Assembly (NCBI RefSeq): GCF_016808335.1
Contig: NC_053150.1
Span: 31,327,238-31,391,237 of the forward strand
DNA length: 64,000 nt
Direction of reading: 5' to 3'
From: Panicum virgatum
Taxonomy: Eukaryota; Streptophyta; Magnoliopsida; Poales; Poaceae
Positions 1-13,094 of this stretch are shown here, piece after piece. Below the pieces are notes generated by a model that did no database searches, had not been told where the DNA came from, and saw only the letters and a program-made list of their open reading frames with translations. The position numbers and the translations under genes are program-made. Position 1 is the stretch's first letter, and every line of letters begins with the position of its first letter.

Positions 1-376
1 CAGTCTTTGTAGTCCGAGGAGCATCTCCGCCTTTACCCTCTCTTGGATGATAGCTGGCACCAGTACCGAAGGAAGCCAAAAACTGTGAGCAATGTGAGTC
101 GGATGCGAGACGACGATATTTGAAAAAACCAAGTCATTCCTAGTGCGCCAGAGCGCCCAGCTCACGCCTGCAAAAAACAAAGATTAAAAGGTGATTTTGT
201 TTGGCCCCTGGCTTTTCCAGGATCTTGGTTTGGAAACTTTCCACACAAGTGGGAATCCCTCTCCACTCTAAACTATCCCGCACCCAGCACCAGACAAAAC
301 ACAGCCACTGGGCATCTAAAGATGAGATGGGTAGTGTCTTCCTATTCCCTGCAGAGTTTGCATTGGATCTGCCCAT
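1..376 (-). pseudogene. LINE (non-LTR retrotransposon) ORF2 C-terminal remnant
   Basis: On the reverse strand the reading contains WALWRTRNDLVFS, the signature found at the end of the zinc-binding (zf-RVT) region of plant LINE ORF2 proteins. It continues with sequence like the tail that follows in that family. A second frame (376 to 140) covers adjoining coding-like sequence, so there is at least one frameshift. No reverse transcriptase core is present and the piece runs off the left edge. It lies about 120 bases upstream of the first GULLO exon, probably inside the intron or flank of that gene. The LINE assignment is fairly secure; the exact family is not. Confidence 0.6.
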
Positions 377-494
377 CCCAATTCCTTATTTACAGCCTAA
401 ATGCCGCCGATCGATGCTCGTACAATTTTTAACTAGGATTCGATCACCTGCTTGCTATTCATTATTTGCCCATCTTCTTGTGTGGCACGTGCAG

Positions 495-1988
495 GTCACT
501 CTGGCGTTGCAGCCTCTGTTCAAACGGTCGGTCACGTTGGTGCCACGTGACGAATCGGACATGGTGGAGCAGGTCGCCCTGTGGGGCGGCCTCCACGAGT
601 TCGGCGACATCGTATGGCTCCCGCAGGATCGCAAGGTCATCTACCGCGAGGACAACCGCGTCGACGTTTCGACCCCGGGCAACGGTCTTTTCGACTTCCA
701 CTTCTTTTGTTGGTCGCTACCAGCACACCAGATCATCGCCATGGGAGTTGAAGGTGCAGTACCTTCGTTGCACACAGTAGCTACTACCTCCATTCCAAAA
801 TATAACAACATTCTAATTTAATTAAGATCAAATATTTTCATCTTTGATCAATAAAATCTCTAATAAACATAACTCCCTTTTTTAAATAGAAAACATTACA
901 TGCTCTGATAGTTGATTTCATTATGAATAAACTGTTATCACTTTTATGTTATCAATCTTTATAGTTTTACTAGGAAATTTTAAAAGGTTTAACTTTGTGA
1001 AAACATAGAAGTAGAGATATTCTGGGGCGGATGTAGTAGGTTTAATGGCACAAAGATTTGTAAGGACGAGAATATACAATGCACCGTGTGTATTACATAC
1101 TGACAGTAAGTTTGTTGTTGTAACATTGTGAGTACGTACGCCACTGCAGAGAGGCGCATGGAGGAGAACGGCACCGACGCCGCCCGGTGCTCGGCGGGGC
1201 GGCGTTCAGCCAAGTTCGAGGAGCAGGGGCACGGCGGCATCTTCACCAACGATGGCATCTCCTTCACGGGGTACCCAGTGGTGGGGTACCAGCACCGGAT
1301 GCAGGCGTGCAGCGCGTGCATCGACAGCCCCGAGGACGGGCTCGAGACGGCCTGCTTCTGGGACCCGCGCATCCGGGGCCCTTCCTTCTACAACTCAGCC
1401 TTCAGCGTCGCGCTCTCCAGGGCGCCGGCGTTCCTCGCAGACGTGCAGAGGCTCCGAGACCTCGACCCGACCGCGTTCTGCGTGCTGCACAGCTCCATAG
1501 GCGTGTCCATGCGCTACGTCAGGGCCTCCTCCGCCTTCCTCGGCAAGGCGGAGGACTCCATCGCCGTCGACGTCCTCTACTATCGGAGCCACACGCCCGG
1601 CTTGCCCCGGGCGCACGCTGACATCGTCGACGAGCTCGAGCAGATGGCGCTGCGCAAGTATGGAGCCTTGCCACATTGGGGCAAGAACCGCAACTTCGCC
1701 TTCGACGGTGCGATCGCCAAATACCCCAAGGCCAGCGAGTTCCTTAAGGTCAAGGACAGGTACGACCCGCACGGGATCTTCTCCAGCGAATGGAGCGACC
1801 GGTTGCTGGGCATCAAGGGCAGCCCCAGCATGGAGAAGGGTTGCGCCATTGAAGGTCTCTGCGTCTGCTCCGATGACTCGCATTGTGCGCCGGAGAAGGG
1901 CTACTTCTGCCGGCCGGGAAAGGTGTACACGGATGCCAGGGTTTGCAGGTTCGACGCCCCTGCCACGCGGATTAGTGATGAGCTATGA
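495..1988 (+). CDS. L-gulonolactone oxidase-like (GULLO), exons 3-4 only (3' half)
   Basis: Two exons, 495-753 and 1150-1988, encode about 365 residues that match the C-terminal half of plant L-gulonolactone oxidases, FAD-linked aldonolactone oxidases of the secretory pathway linked to ascorbate formation. Exon 3 opens after an acceptor CAG with VTLALQPLFKRSVT and holds HEFGDIVWLPQ. Exon 4 holds IFTNDGISFTGYPV, LPHWGKNRNFAFDG and the Cys-rich tail ending KVYTDARVCRF before TGA at 1986-1988. The junction is consistent: exon 3 ends AAG/GTGCAG with one spare base, and exon 4 completes that codon (GAG). No stop or frameshift was seen. The exon 3 stretch after GNGLFDF looks diverged. Exons 1-2, with the FAD-binding domain, are absent upstream within the window. 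A matching 5' half lies at 32.4-36.3 kb. The family call is strong; function is doubtful because no promoter or N-terminus is present here. Confidence 0.88.
754..1149 (+). other. intron between GULLO exons 3 and 4
   Basis: AT-rich intron of about 396 bases with donor GTGCAGTACC and acceptor ...CCACTGCAG. Splicing keeps the reading frame and makes the sequence ...GVE/ERRMEENG. No element is evident inside it. Confidence 0.75.
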
Positions 1989-2749
1989 ACCAACCCATTG
2001 CATGCCGAATGGAGATGCCAGTCATAAATACTTCGAATAATTGGGTTGAACCGAACTAGCTAGTAGAATGACATTCTATACGAAAGTAGCATGACTAATC
2101 TGGAAAACATCGTTGATACCTACTTGAATCCCTAATGCCGAGTTTTAATCCTTGTTACTTTCGATGTTAGTTCGTTCACTGCGTTTCAAGTGCTGGGAAC
2201 AATATGGTCAGCGGCGGATAATTAATGTGTTTCATTTGACACAAAGTAGTAGGGTGCACATGCGGCACGCACATGTTAGAAGAGCGATGTTATGAAAAAA
2301 ATGATCAGACCAAATATGGTGAGAAGAAGTATGTGTGGATAATTATACAGGTACTTAGCATAATATAATACTAACTGTCTTAGTGGTTCAAACAAACTAC
2401 AATAAGATAAGTTTGTGTTAAAGGCACTAAAGAAGTTTATCTAGGCAGCATAGCTTAAGATTTTTACAAATTGACCATCAACTACCAACAAAATCAAGCT
2501 CTTGATGATCAATATTTTGCTACGCATGGTTTATGCACCCAGATCATTGGCAAAATGTGCATCATGAAGGATGTAGTCCACAAGATAGAGCTTGATGCTT
2601 GCCATTGACTTCGATGTTGCGCCAGAATACCGAATATGCATGCCTGAATTACAAGATGCTGATTTCATGGGTTGCTTCAGAAAGTTCAGTCTGACAAAAC
2701 TGAACTTCAGTCCATGCACACATATAAAAGATGCAAGCATTATGTCTAA
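1989..2749. other. 3' flank of GULLO; nothing recognised
   Basis: AT-rich sequence after the GULLO stop codon, presumably 3' UTR and intergenic DNA. A 69-codon reverse frame at 2531-2740 has no recognisable family and is probably chance. No element ends or duplications were seen. Confidence 0.4.
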
Positions 2750-3095
2750 GGTTCGTGCATAGAATAATACAAATGCTTGTTGTTGCTACTGCTCTCACAA
2801 CCACCACTTGGATATAAAAAATAACTAGTCACAACACCATTGCACACAGTTGGAAATATTGTCGTTTGTACTCATCCTAGACTTCAAATCCTTGATTCCA
2901 CAGTGTTACGAAATCTTCCATCAACGGTTCCAAGAATACATCTATGTCATTTCCGGGTTGCTTTGACCCTTGTATTAGTATTGGCATCATTATGTACTTG
3001 CGCTTCATGCATATCCAAGGAGGGAGGTTGTACATAGAGAGAAGCACTGGCCAGGTGTTGTGTTTGCTATTCCAATCACAATATTAACAGGTGCA
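2750..3095 (-). pseudogene. CACTA (En/Spm) transposase TNP2 fragment
   Basis: The reverse strand reads NTWPVLLSMYNLPPW followed by CMKRKYIMM and then QPGNDIDVFLEPLM, the conserved core of the plant CACTA TNP2 transposase (Transposase_21 family). The frame ends at a stop after NQGFEV. It abuts the gypsy gag remnant on its right, so the true boundary (about 3.09 kb) is approximate. It is only about 100 codons long and cannot be functional. Confidence 0.8.
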
Positions 3096-5840
3096 GCCGA
3101 TGACTCTGGATCTTTCCGATCATCAGCCTTCGGCTTGACACACCAAACCTCAGACCTGACTTCCTTCTTCTTGGGAGCCCCCTTTCTTTCTTCTTCTAGC
3201 AGCTCTGTCTAACGTAGCTTCTGAACTCGCCTCTTCTGTGATCTAGTCAAACCTACTGGACAACACTGAGGCCGATCAACATTGTCATGAACAGGCTCTC
3301 TTTCCGGATCCCTGCGATGCGGGTATTCACCTGGAGCTTGAGCATTAGCCTTCCGCTCGACTCGTTCATCAGCAGAAATCCTTCCTCCTGCAGGATCACG
3401 TAGCATGGTCCTGCCCCCCCAGTCGATCATGCACTGAAACCATGCCCTCCAGCCGATTTTGTACAGGAATGCGTCTGTCATCATCCCTTTCTCTGATGAT
3501 TGGTCCACGAGGCCTTTGGTCGAATCGTGGCTTCTTGAACGACCGGTCTTCACGGAAAAAACCGTTGCACTCTGGACAGTTATCCACTGTCGGTAGAGTC
3601 AAGCCTTCCTCCCAACAGTACACAAAGAAAGGACATCTCCAATGCCCTTCATGGCATCGTACAGCTTCCTCTCTGTACTATTGCTTCTCCTGGTCACGCT
3701 GGAAATTGTTCAGCAGCATCTGAGACATGACCTTCTTCTTTGGTGCCACAGACTCTTCAGCTTTTTCCTGCAGCTCCTTACCCTTGGCTTCATCGGCCGA
3801 TATCTGAGCTTTGGGATCAACAGCTCCAGACTCTTTGGCCGATTGCGACGTGAGCACTTTGGTTTGCAATGCATTTCTCTTTCCCCCAACATCTACCATG
3901 TTAGTAGGGAACGGGTGCCCACTATCTTCATCGGCTTCTTGGGTGCCTCAAATTTGAGCCTGCCCTGCTCTATAGCCGATTGTATCTGCTAACGAAACAC
4001 TTTGCACTCATTTGTGTCATGAGACGTTGCATTGTGCCACTTGCAGTACTTGATGTTCTTCAGGTCTTGATCTGTTGGGATCTTGTGATACGTCTTCAGC
4101 TTAATCTGACCCTCTGATAACAACATATCGAAGATCTTGAAAGCCTTGGTAATGTCAAACCCATACTTTTCGGGTTCTTTGTTGCCAAGCGAGCATGAGA
4201 TCGGCTTCTTGTTGTTCTGAACCCACTCAGCCGATCCCACCATCTGGTCATCATCGAAATCGGAGGAATCTGAGTAATCAGCAAAATTAACTTTCTTCTA
4301 AATGTTACTTCTTTTCTGCTCATAAGGTTTGATCTCCCCCGTCATCCTATGGGCCATTTGACTGATGCTGTAGAACTCTTGGGAAGCATACTTCTTCTTG
4401 ATATGTGGCAAGAGTCCTTGGAAAGCAACTTCAGCAAGCTATTGATCAGACAGAACCAAACTGAAGCACCGATTCTTGACATCCCTGAACCTCTGAATGA
4501 AAGCAGCGACCGATTCATCATTTCTTTGCCTCAAGTTGGTCAAATCGGTCAGCTTCATCTCTTGTATGCCAGAGTAGAAGAACTGGTGGAACTGCTTCTC
4601 TAGATCGGCCCAGAACAATATGGAGTTGGCTGGTAACATTGTGAACCACGTAAAGGCCGATCCTGAGAGAGACATGGAGAACAAACGCACCTTCAATGCA
4701 TCATTCTGTGCTGCTTCTCCACATTGCATAATGAATCTGTTGATGTGCTCTACTGTGGAGACCTCCCCTTACCCAGAAAACTTAGTGAAATCTGGAAGCT
4801 TGTATTTGTGTGGCAGAGGGAGCTGATCATAAGCAGCTGGATATGGCATCTTGTACATCAGATTCTGCTGCTTTGGCCTTGAGCCAAACTAATCTCTCGT
4901 CACCTTAGCAATCTTGGATGTCCAATCAATCTGCTGACCAGCGGCTGAACTTGATTGTGACGCTGGTGAAGCTATCGGTAAGGCTGCCGATACTGGTTGT
5001 GAACCCGGCGTAGCCATCGGCTGAGCAGCCGATGCTGTCTGTGCAACATGCTGAGTGATCTAATTGGATGATGGCTGATAGAGGACCATCTCATTGCCAT
5101 GACTGGCCTGCGCTGACCCTTTATTAGCTTGCTGTTGTGCCACAGATGTATGTTGGGCACATTCACATGGCGAACGAGCTAGTGGCAGGGTCATGGAATA
5201 TCCAAGTAACTCCATTGGCATGAGGAAGTCTGGACACAAGGACCTCTGGACTTGGATTGTATCATCATCGCCAGATTCTGCTATTGAGGTGTCAACCCAA
5301 AAGCCAACATGTTGGTTGGACTGCTGCGGAGCGGGCGCGGCGTCTTGAGACTAGGTCGGCTGTGGAGCCGACACATTAGCTTGTTGATTCATCGGCTATG
5401 AAGCCGATGAGCTTGGATGCCCTATCATGAATCCTCCCTGTGCATGTGTGGCCATTGGCCTGGAGTTTGTATACACAGGAGAGAACTGAGACGATGTTGT
5501 CGTACCAATTGGCCGTGTGGCTCCAATATCCCCCTCTGCCTGAGCCTGAGGGTTAGTCGAAGGTGTTGCAGTAGCCGATCCAGTAGGGGTGAAAGCCATC
5601 TGACTACCCTGCTGATAGGCTAGTCCCATGAAACCAAGTAATCCCCCTTCTTGCAGCGTCTTGAGTACAGCATAGTGAACAGAATTAGCCATGGTTGAAG
5701 CATGGTTTATGAAAGCCTGCCTGACTGCTTGATTCACCACATGTACCATCCTGTCCTCTTTCTATGCTTCATCATAGGGTGGAAGAGTAGGAAAATCGTA
5801 CTTCTTGATCACCTCTCCACTCCTATTTGTACTGAAGGAT
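3096..5840 (-). pseudogene. Ty3/gypsy gag remnant (main part)
   Basis: Minus-strand pieces of one gypsy gag. SGSAFTWFTMLP and DLEKQFHQFFYSG (4729 to 4439) mark the retrotransposon gag domain. YCKWHNATSHDTNECKVF near 4.0 kb is a Cys/His knuckle-like stretch, and a second Cys-rich stretch, CWEEGLTLPTVDNCPECN, lies near 3.6 kb. The Gln/Thr/Pro-rich linker is at 5749 to 5396. Stops and frameshifts separate these pieces. No protease, reverse transcriptase or integrase follows. The frame resumes at 14295-14424 on the far side of the nested element 5841-14294, so both belong to one original gag. The matching LTR is at 14461-15413; the other LTR is missing at the left, where a CACTA scrap adjoins. 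Confidence 0.75.
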
Positions 5841-7096
5841 TGTTGATATTTCTTAACGTTCACAGAATAATCCTCAAGCGCGCGGAAGATACCGTTGTAG
5901 AACTTCACCCGGAGAGTATTCAGGGTATCGTATTTTCTCAGGGAACGGAGGTGTAACGATCTTCATGCTAGTTTAACCCCGGAGAACAAGAGGTACGAGA
6001 GCTTTGGGTAGTGTGGTTTATCTAAAGATTAGGATCAAGGTAAGGTAGACTTATGCTTTCACTCGTTTACTTTAGGCACCGGTCTGACCCAGGTACTGTT
6101 AGGGACCTCCGACTTGTTGCTCTACGCCGTACTCGGACAGGGGGGGAGTGCACTAACCACGAAGCAGCTTCATAGCGGACCGACAGGGCTGTCACCACCT
6201 GCGGTCTACCCCGCAATACTATGGAGTATGAGGCAAACAAAGGCAATCCAGGGCCTAAATACCATGTCTAATCCTTCGATTACTACTCTAGCAGCGTACA
6301 TGGTTACCCGTCTTTATTAGGGGCCCTCTATTAGAGTATCCGTTACGAGAACGGACGATGAATCTGTAAATGAAAGAATAACTCAAGAATACTGAACCAA
6401 GAACTTAACAGAAGATGAACTCCGCATACTTACTCAAGTGATTCGTACCCGTCGAGGTACAAGACGAAGAGAGGCCGACAAGTCCGGCTCTTCTCCGATC
6501 CTCCTCCTCGCACACTCCCTACTCTAATGATATAAGTGGAATTCCAACCACTATTTCTCCAACAAGTGAATGTGAATGGAATTGTGAATGCCTTGAGAGG
6601 GGAGAGGGAGGACCCTTTTATATTCCTAATAGGTCGGTTCCTGGGTGAAATAAGGGCGGGAATGCTGATAACCGCTTTCTAGAGGATAAGAGGGATCTTC
6701 CCACCAAAGATGAGCCTGAACCGCCTTAGAAGGGCGCCGGCCCATCCATGGGTTCGGCCAAACCCCGACTGAGGAGGTTTGGGCCCATCTTTGGCCGGTG
6801 CACTCCTTGTGGGCCCCTTGTTCAGGATTCGCGGTGCCCGGCCTTGGTTGGTCCGTTTGCTCTGTCAAATGGGTCTCTTTTGGATGTGTAACGCAGGCAG
6901 CGATGTTCTGTGTATTTCTGTTGTGTCTTTTTCTTAGTTCCTCCTTATTCCGCATATGGGTGTCTACAAACCAAGAATCACCAAAACTCATGGAATTGAT
7001 TAGAATTAAGTCCTACAACTACATTTGGTGATTAAATGTTATGAAAAGATGCAGAAGTTGACGGTGTTATTTCTGACTTAAAGACCATCAGCAACA
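5841..7096 (-). repeat. 3' LTR of nested gypsy element (about 1.26 kb)
   Basis: Closely similar to 13095-14294 over nearly its whole length and related to the solo LTRs at 16946-18148 and 40947-42192. Read on the minus strand it starts TGTTGCTGATGG and ends at the AGGAT duplication. The outer roughly 25-30 bases (TGTTGATATTTC) are present here but missing from the partner LTR. Confidence 0.85.
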
Positions 7097-7596
7097 CCCC
7101 CACACTTAGCCTTTGCTCGTCCTCGAGTAAAGAGGCAAAGATTAAGGTGGATGCAACTCCTTTGATGAACCTGCATACAAGTTATTCCAAGTTTCCTCCC
7201 AGACTTGTGAACTTTTATGTGTCTACCACGCTTGTCATGGTAATTGAAACTTGGAATAATTTAAACTTCAGGTTCCTTAGTCTCCCTTACTCCGAAACTT
7301 GGGTTTTATGAATTTTTGAAATCAAATATAGCCTAGCTCTCAGTTTGTTCTCTCAGATCTCTCTTTTTACTTTTTGGTTTCCTCACCATGGCAAATTATT
7401 GCCTTCTTTTTCTCCTACCTCTAGAAAGGTTTTTATGTGGTGCTCAGGGTAGGGAGAAAGTTGAAGGCATACTTGGTCCTCATATGTTGCTAAGTCAAAA
7501 ACCGGATCCGAAGGAGAAACAAGTCATAAACCTTGATCAAGATGTGCATGTGTGTGAATATTTTTGTATGGATGGTGTGTGGACTCCTTTCATGAA

Positions 7597-7636
<40 letters not shown>

Positions 7637-10600
7637 CTTTGGACATGGGCTATCTTTCTCTCTCTCTCTTTTTGAATACTTATATATATATGTATATGTA
7701 TATATATGTATATATATATGTATGTATACATATATATATGTATATATATATGTATACATACATATATATATACATATATATATGTATACATATACATATA
7801 TATATACATATGGAGTTTTATTTACTGGGATGAGCATGGCATTTATTGAGCATGGCATTTATTTCTTGAGCGTGGCATTTATTTCTTTTTGCATAGCCCA
7901 TGTCCTTCATCTTGAAATAATAACTTGGAGAGAGTAGTCATGAATAAAATGGAGTTTTATTTACTGGGATGAAAATGGATGGATGGGTGAAATATTCTCG
8001 CACAACTTCTAGTGTAGAAGTTGGCAGAATATATGTGGAGTGTACGTGATCTTGATCATGGGAGTATGAAATGTATCTCACAAAGGGTCACAACAATTTG
8101 ACAAAGCTCAATGAGATAACAAGTTGCATATGTAGAGGGTTTTCAATTTCGAACAACATATGGCCTTGGATAGAAATTTCATAAACAAATGAGGAGCCAT
8201 GCTATTGAATTTTTAAATTTTATAAAAGAAATCCCAAGTATTTTGCAAGGAAGAACTAGGTTCTATTCGTTCAACCATATCTCAAGAGCAATTATTAGAT
8301 AGCATGGGTTCCCTATCATGTTTTAGTTCACAAGAACAAGGTGAAAGTCAAGGAATAAAGAGTATGCAAGTTTATCATGAAGTGCATGGAGTACATGAGA
8401 TTAGCAAGGTTTGTTGAGTTCAGTTTTAGCGTTCATCATTAAATCCAATCAAACTCAAAGATTTATAGAGTATGAGGAGTGTGTTTGCACAAACCATCAT
8501 TTGAAGAGGAAGAAGAGGGAACCTAAATCAGAGTTGGGTTGGTCGAACTAGAGGTTCGGTCATCCTTCTCTGAATCCCATCTGTCCTATTCTTTAGTGTG
8601 CTGGACAGTCGATGTTGTGCAACATGTTAGGGGAGAGGTCTTCAAATATGTTTGTAATTGGTGTCTTTGAAAGATCTCCCCCACACTTATTCTTGTACCT
8701 GCTTTTATTAAAAGAAAAACAATACAAACAAGGACTCTGCCGGTTTTGAATCACCAGGGAGTCAAATTTTTATTGAGGCAAGATGCATGAAATGCTTAAA
8801 CGCCTAAGTTTCTTTTTGTTATTATTTTCATTATATATATTTTTTTATTATGGCAAACTGGGCATGATGGGTAACTTTGCAGGGTGAAGAAATGAACGAG
8901 GATGCACAAGGTATGTACAATGTTTACTTGATGGAACTTACCAATTACTGAACAAAGATGCAAGAGTTAAGCTCTATATTCATAAAGCCAAACCTTGCAT
9001 TTTGTTCTGCTTGGCTCCTTGTGCGTCTGTCTCCTTCTTGGACTATGGAGGGTTGTTTGGGTGTTTAGGGTGTTCATGCTGCTCATTAGTTGTTTTCATT
9101 TCCTGCAAAAGGTTAGTGGACAACAAATATTCGAGAAAGGTCTAAAGATCTTTTTTTTTGAAAGAATTTCATCTTTTTTTATTTGTTGTTCACATCCATG
9201 CTTAATTGAAATCAGATTCAAAGGTTCAAATTGCATGGATCCCAAGTTGCTTGCCATTATTTTATTTCATTTTTTTCAAGAGAGATATTTTCCTACTTTT
9301 TTTGTTTTATCAAAAGGTATTCATTTCTTTTTGTTGTTCACCAAATTTGTATTTTTAAACAAGGCTGGGATAAAACTTGTACAAACATGAAGGGGCATTT
9401 TGATAATATACTCACAGCGCACCTGGGAAAGGTGATCTATGCCTCCCTTGCTTGTTGTACAATTTGTTCTGACGTGCGTTCCGCGCCTTTGTTTATCTCC
9501 AACATGAACTTGAGGACTTACCCACCAATTTTGAAAATTTCCTGCAGGGGTTAGTCCACAGAAAGTTATGCATCCAAAGTTCATGATAATATTAACTCAA
9601 CAGTTCATTAACTAAACTTGACACCATGTCTAATTTGATTGAAGAAGGCTATTTTAACCTAAGCACCATGCTTAATTCAAAAAGCCTATGGATGCACAAT
9701 GTTGATACATGCAAACCAAAGCATACGAGCAAAAACAAAGGAAGCATGAATTTTGAAGATCAAGTTATGTTCAAAAGGAGATTGGGGAACTCGGGGTAAC
9801 ATACCTGGGTGCACTTACCACCTGCATGTAGGATGGATGTCTTGATATTGCTGCAGTGGTGGCATGGTCATACTTTGTTGTCGATGACTCCTCCATTTTA
9901 TGAGAGCTGAAGTAGACGAGGGCACATAGACCATGCTGACTCAGGTAACAGCAAGGCTGGGTCATACACACGGCTAGTGTGTAGGAACCCTGAGCTTTGA
10001 TGGCATGCTCCATTCGCATGATGATGGGTGACGCAAAATACATCTCCTTTCTTGTGTGTGAGTGAGTGCCAAATGGACTGGAGTAGCAAAGCTCCGGACT
10101 AGAAGAGGAGCATTCCTCTAGTATGTGAGCTCGGGCTGCTAGAGCGGCGCTTTGCAAAGCTTTAAGCGGATGAGGACTATGGCGAGGTTTTGCAAGCGCG
10201 TGTGAGAGCAAGGTTGGGTGGAGTTAGGCGGCGAAACTGGGTTTTTCTTAAGTATACTGCCATGGGTAGGAGGCATGTACACTTGGCAGCCTCTGATTCG
10301 TGTGGAGATTGCTGGCCTTCTCTCACTCTTACTCCCTTCCTCGCTCACTTCTCTTTTTTTATCTGTCCTTTTTTCTTTCTTTTCTGCCTCCATCTCTTTT
10401 TTTTACTCCCTTCTTTTTTTACTCCCTTCTTTTTTTTTCAAGTAAGCGAGAGTTGATCCTTCTGTAAACTAGGATACTCCTTGAATAGAACTTGCAGTGA
10501 TTTGCCCACCAACTTCCCCCACACTTGAACTTTTGTGTGTCAGGACACCAAGAGTCAAGTGTGTGGTGTTGGTGTTTCCTTCAGAGTAATCCCCAGCATC

Positions 10601-10869
10601 CAGTTGGAGCAGTTCCCATGTTCTTGGGCTTCGCATGTCCTTCGTTCTTTTTAATTTTAACCTGAAAGGGTTAGCGACCAAAAATACCCGATGGTGCATA
10701 CTACCCTACAAACATGCTCTTATTTTTTTAGAGAAGGATTTTTTTTGATAGTCGGGTTATCTCCCGGTAGTGCTTTGTTTAAGGTCATAAGCTTGACCAT
10801 GGGGGGCTTCTTCCTGCAGCTATCAATTTGTGGAGTAGCCCCATTTTCACCATCATTAGTTGATTGTGC
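7097..10869 (-). other. Non-coding internal region of nested gypsy element
   Basis: About 3.8 kb between the polypurine tract (7097-7115, minus-strand GCAAAGGCTAAGTGTGGGGG) and the protease-like coding region. It has no convincing gene. It holds a (CT)n run at 7600-7630, a long TATATG/TATACA-type microsatellite at about 7680-7808, and a pyrimidine-rich stretch at 10.32-10.44 kb. The 11-mer cccccacactt occurs at 7097, 8678 and 10516. Frames over the microsatellites are artefacts. Confidence 0.6.
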
Positions 10870-13094
10870 TTAAGCTGCAGACCTGCAGTATAGTGCGAAA
10901 GTGCAACCACAAAATTTACAATGCTTATGATAAACAAAGGCGTCTACAACCATCCTTCCAAATGTTTTGCTAGAGAGAGCTTTAAGGAGGTTGCAGCTCG
11001 CAATGGCATTCATAGTGCAACGAGTGCCTGACTCTGGAGGGGTGCTAAAGAAGCATGGTGGTGGTGTTTCAAGGATAAAGCTATCATGCTCATCTATAGA
11101 GTCATTCCATTCGAACTCCAGAGTCAGTGCCGCATTAGTTTTCCTAGCCCAAGGGTTTTCTATCTCAAGAGGTTCGTCATGGAAGATCATGGTTGCATTC
11201 TGATCGTGATCGAGAACAACAAAATGTGGGCTAGAAAGAAGAGGCTCAAACTCGATCGAGGCTGATGAGGGTTGCTCGTGCATCTTCTCGAGCGGGTTCT
11301 GTTTGGGACAAGGCTTCGTTGTAGGATTTTGTAAACAAGGTATGGCGGAAGTCAAATTCCCAAGCTCTTCAAAGAGGCTCCCTAGAGGTGAATGATGAAT
11401 GTTTTCTAGGGGGTAGGCTATGAGGAGATCAAAATCAAGGATATCAAATATGTGAAAGTCTAGGTTGACCTTGATTTTGTCTATTGTGATTGGCACGGCA
11501 CTTGCAATCCCCCGACATTCAAGAATGTGTTCAAAGGGACAACTTTCAAAAAGCTTGCCAGATGGTTTTAGAGAAACACTACCCAAAAGGTTGTGTGCCA
11601 TGTGCCAAGGCATGATATTACCCTCTATATTAGGGATAAGCTGTGCCTCTACAGCGATTCCCTTTATGGAACATGGAATGGTTATGGAGGGTGAATCAAT
11701 CCAAACTGCTTCAGAAAAGTCTATTATTCCATTTGACCATTCCTCCTTGATGTCTCCCGTCAGAAGTTTTTCATAGAAAGGGTCGGGAGGAGAAGCAATA
11801 TTTGGAGAGATGGATGGTGACTCAAATGTTTCTTCCTGATCGTCTTCTTTTTGAATGAAAAATTTAGCATTTTTTTTCTAAAGAAGACTCAGGAGTTTCG
11901 GCAGGGAAAAAGGCTTGCACTTCATCAACTTGTTCTTCTTGGGGCATCGAGCTAAAAGCTCTACCCCCAAGAGTTACGTCGAGGGTTCCTGATGAGGAGA
12001 TGATTTGGAACAACTTCTCGACAGGTTGCCCGATTTAAATGTTGAAGTCTTGGACTTCAAAGACATGGAAATCTAGGGCAATTTCTGTTTTTTCATACCA
12101 AACGGGTATGTTGTGCAAGATTCCAATCCCTTCCATGGTGGCACATGGTCCAACCCACAGGGATCTCAAGGTTGGGAACAAAGGGTTGTCGCTTAAATGG
12201 CTAAGCGCAAAGGACATAGACATGATGTTTGCTCCAATCGTGGGGCTATAGAGAACTGAGACAGTAGTTCCTTGGATGAAACAGGGAAGGGTGTATGAGG
12301 GGGTTTGAATTCGAATTGCTTCGGGTGACATTTCCCCTTCGTATACCCAATCCCTATTCAAGACAGCCGTTACCCCTTTGACTGCCTCTTTCAGGGAGGC
12401 TTTATCCGGAGGGGGTATGGGTTCTTTAGGAACTGGTGGTCTCTCATCACAAGGATACATCAAGGTATTTCCAAAGTTTTGAAAAACGTCCTCCTCGATG
12501 TTGAAAGGAAACTTAGGAAGTTGAATTTCTTCTTCCTCCATCATTTCTAGTTCGGGGGAAGGTTCGGTGGTTGGTTCTATTTGAGTAGGTGATGGGGTCG
12601 TAGAAACAACCAACGGAACTTCCTCGTGGCTTGAGGATTCCGCTGACGGAAGGGTTTCAGTGAAGGATGTGTTCTCTAGGATACGATCTAAGAGAGCTTC
12701 TCCTTCGGCTGTGGTTTTATGTGTGAACGACCCTCCGGCGGAGATGTCAAGCTGTTGGGCAGATTCCTTGCTAGGCCCTAACCAGAAGTGTTGAAGCAAC
12801 ACGTGGTCAGGGATAGACAAGTTTGGACCAGCATGAGTTAGCTTTGAAAACCTGGCCCAGACTGCACCTATGGACTCCTTCTCATCCTGACAAAAGTCGA
12901 GGATCTCTTTTCGTAAGGAAGCAATGCGAGAAATCGGGAAGAACTCAAGACAAAACATGTCTCTTAGCTCTTCCCATTCTCTGTGTACCTTCCCTACACT
13001 ATGGGGGTACCATTGTTTCGCTTTCTCAATAAGGGAGAAAGGAAATAACTTCCACTGAAGTGTTTCTTGTGCCATTCCTGCGATTGACAGAAAA
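10870..13094 (-). pseudogene. gag and tandem retropepsin-like domains of the nested element
   Basis: Minus-strand frame. The gag part (13.09 to about 12.6 kb) has GMAQETLQWKLFPFSL and KAKQWY, typical of grass gypsy gag. It is followed by an acidic Pro/Glu linker and then a protease-like domain (12.33 to 12.03 kb) with IGANIMSMSFAL and DFHVFEVQDF. A TAA at 12032-12034 interrupts it. The same frame continues through IGQPVEKLF to a frameshift at an A8 run near 11.87 kb. A second copy of the protease-like domain follows (about 11.70-11.40 kb) with EGNIMPWHMAHNLL and DFHIFDILDFDLL. The expected catalytic Asp of the D-x-G motif is absent in both (T and N in the aligned position). No polymerase follows. 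The N-terminal gag is missing because of the deletion at the LTR junction. Confidence 0.65.

Noticed and set aside
7490..7937. Frames over the CT and TATATG microsatellites
   Set aside because: Translations are Tyr/Ile/Ser/Leu repeats produced by the microsatellites.
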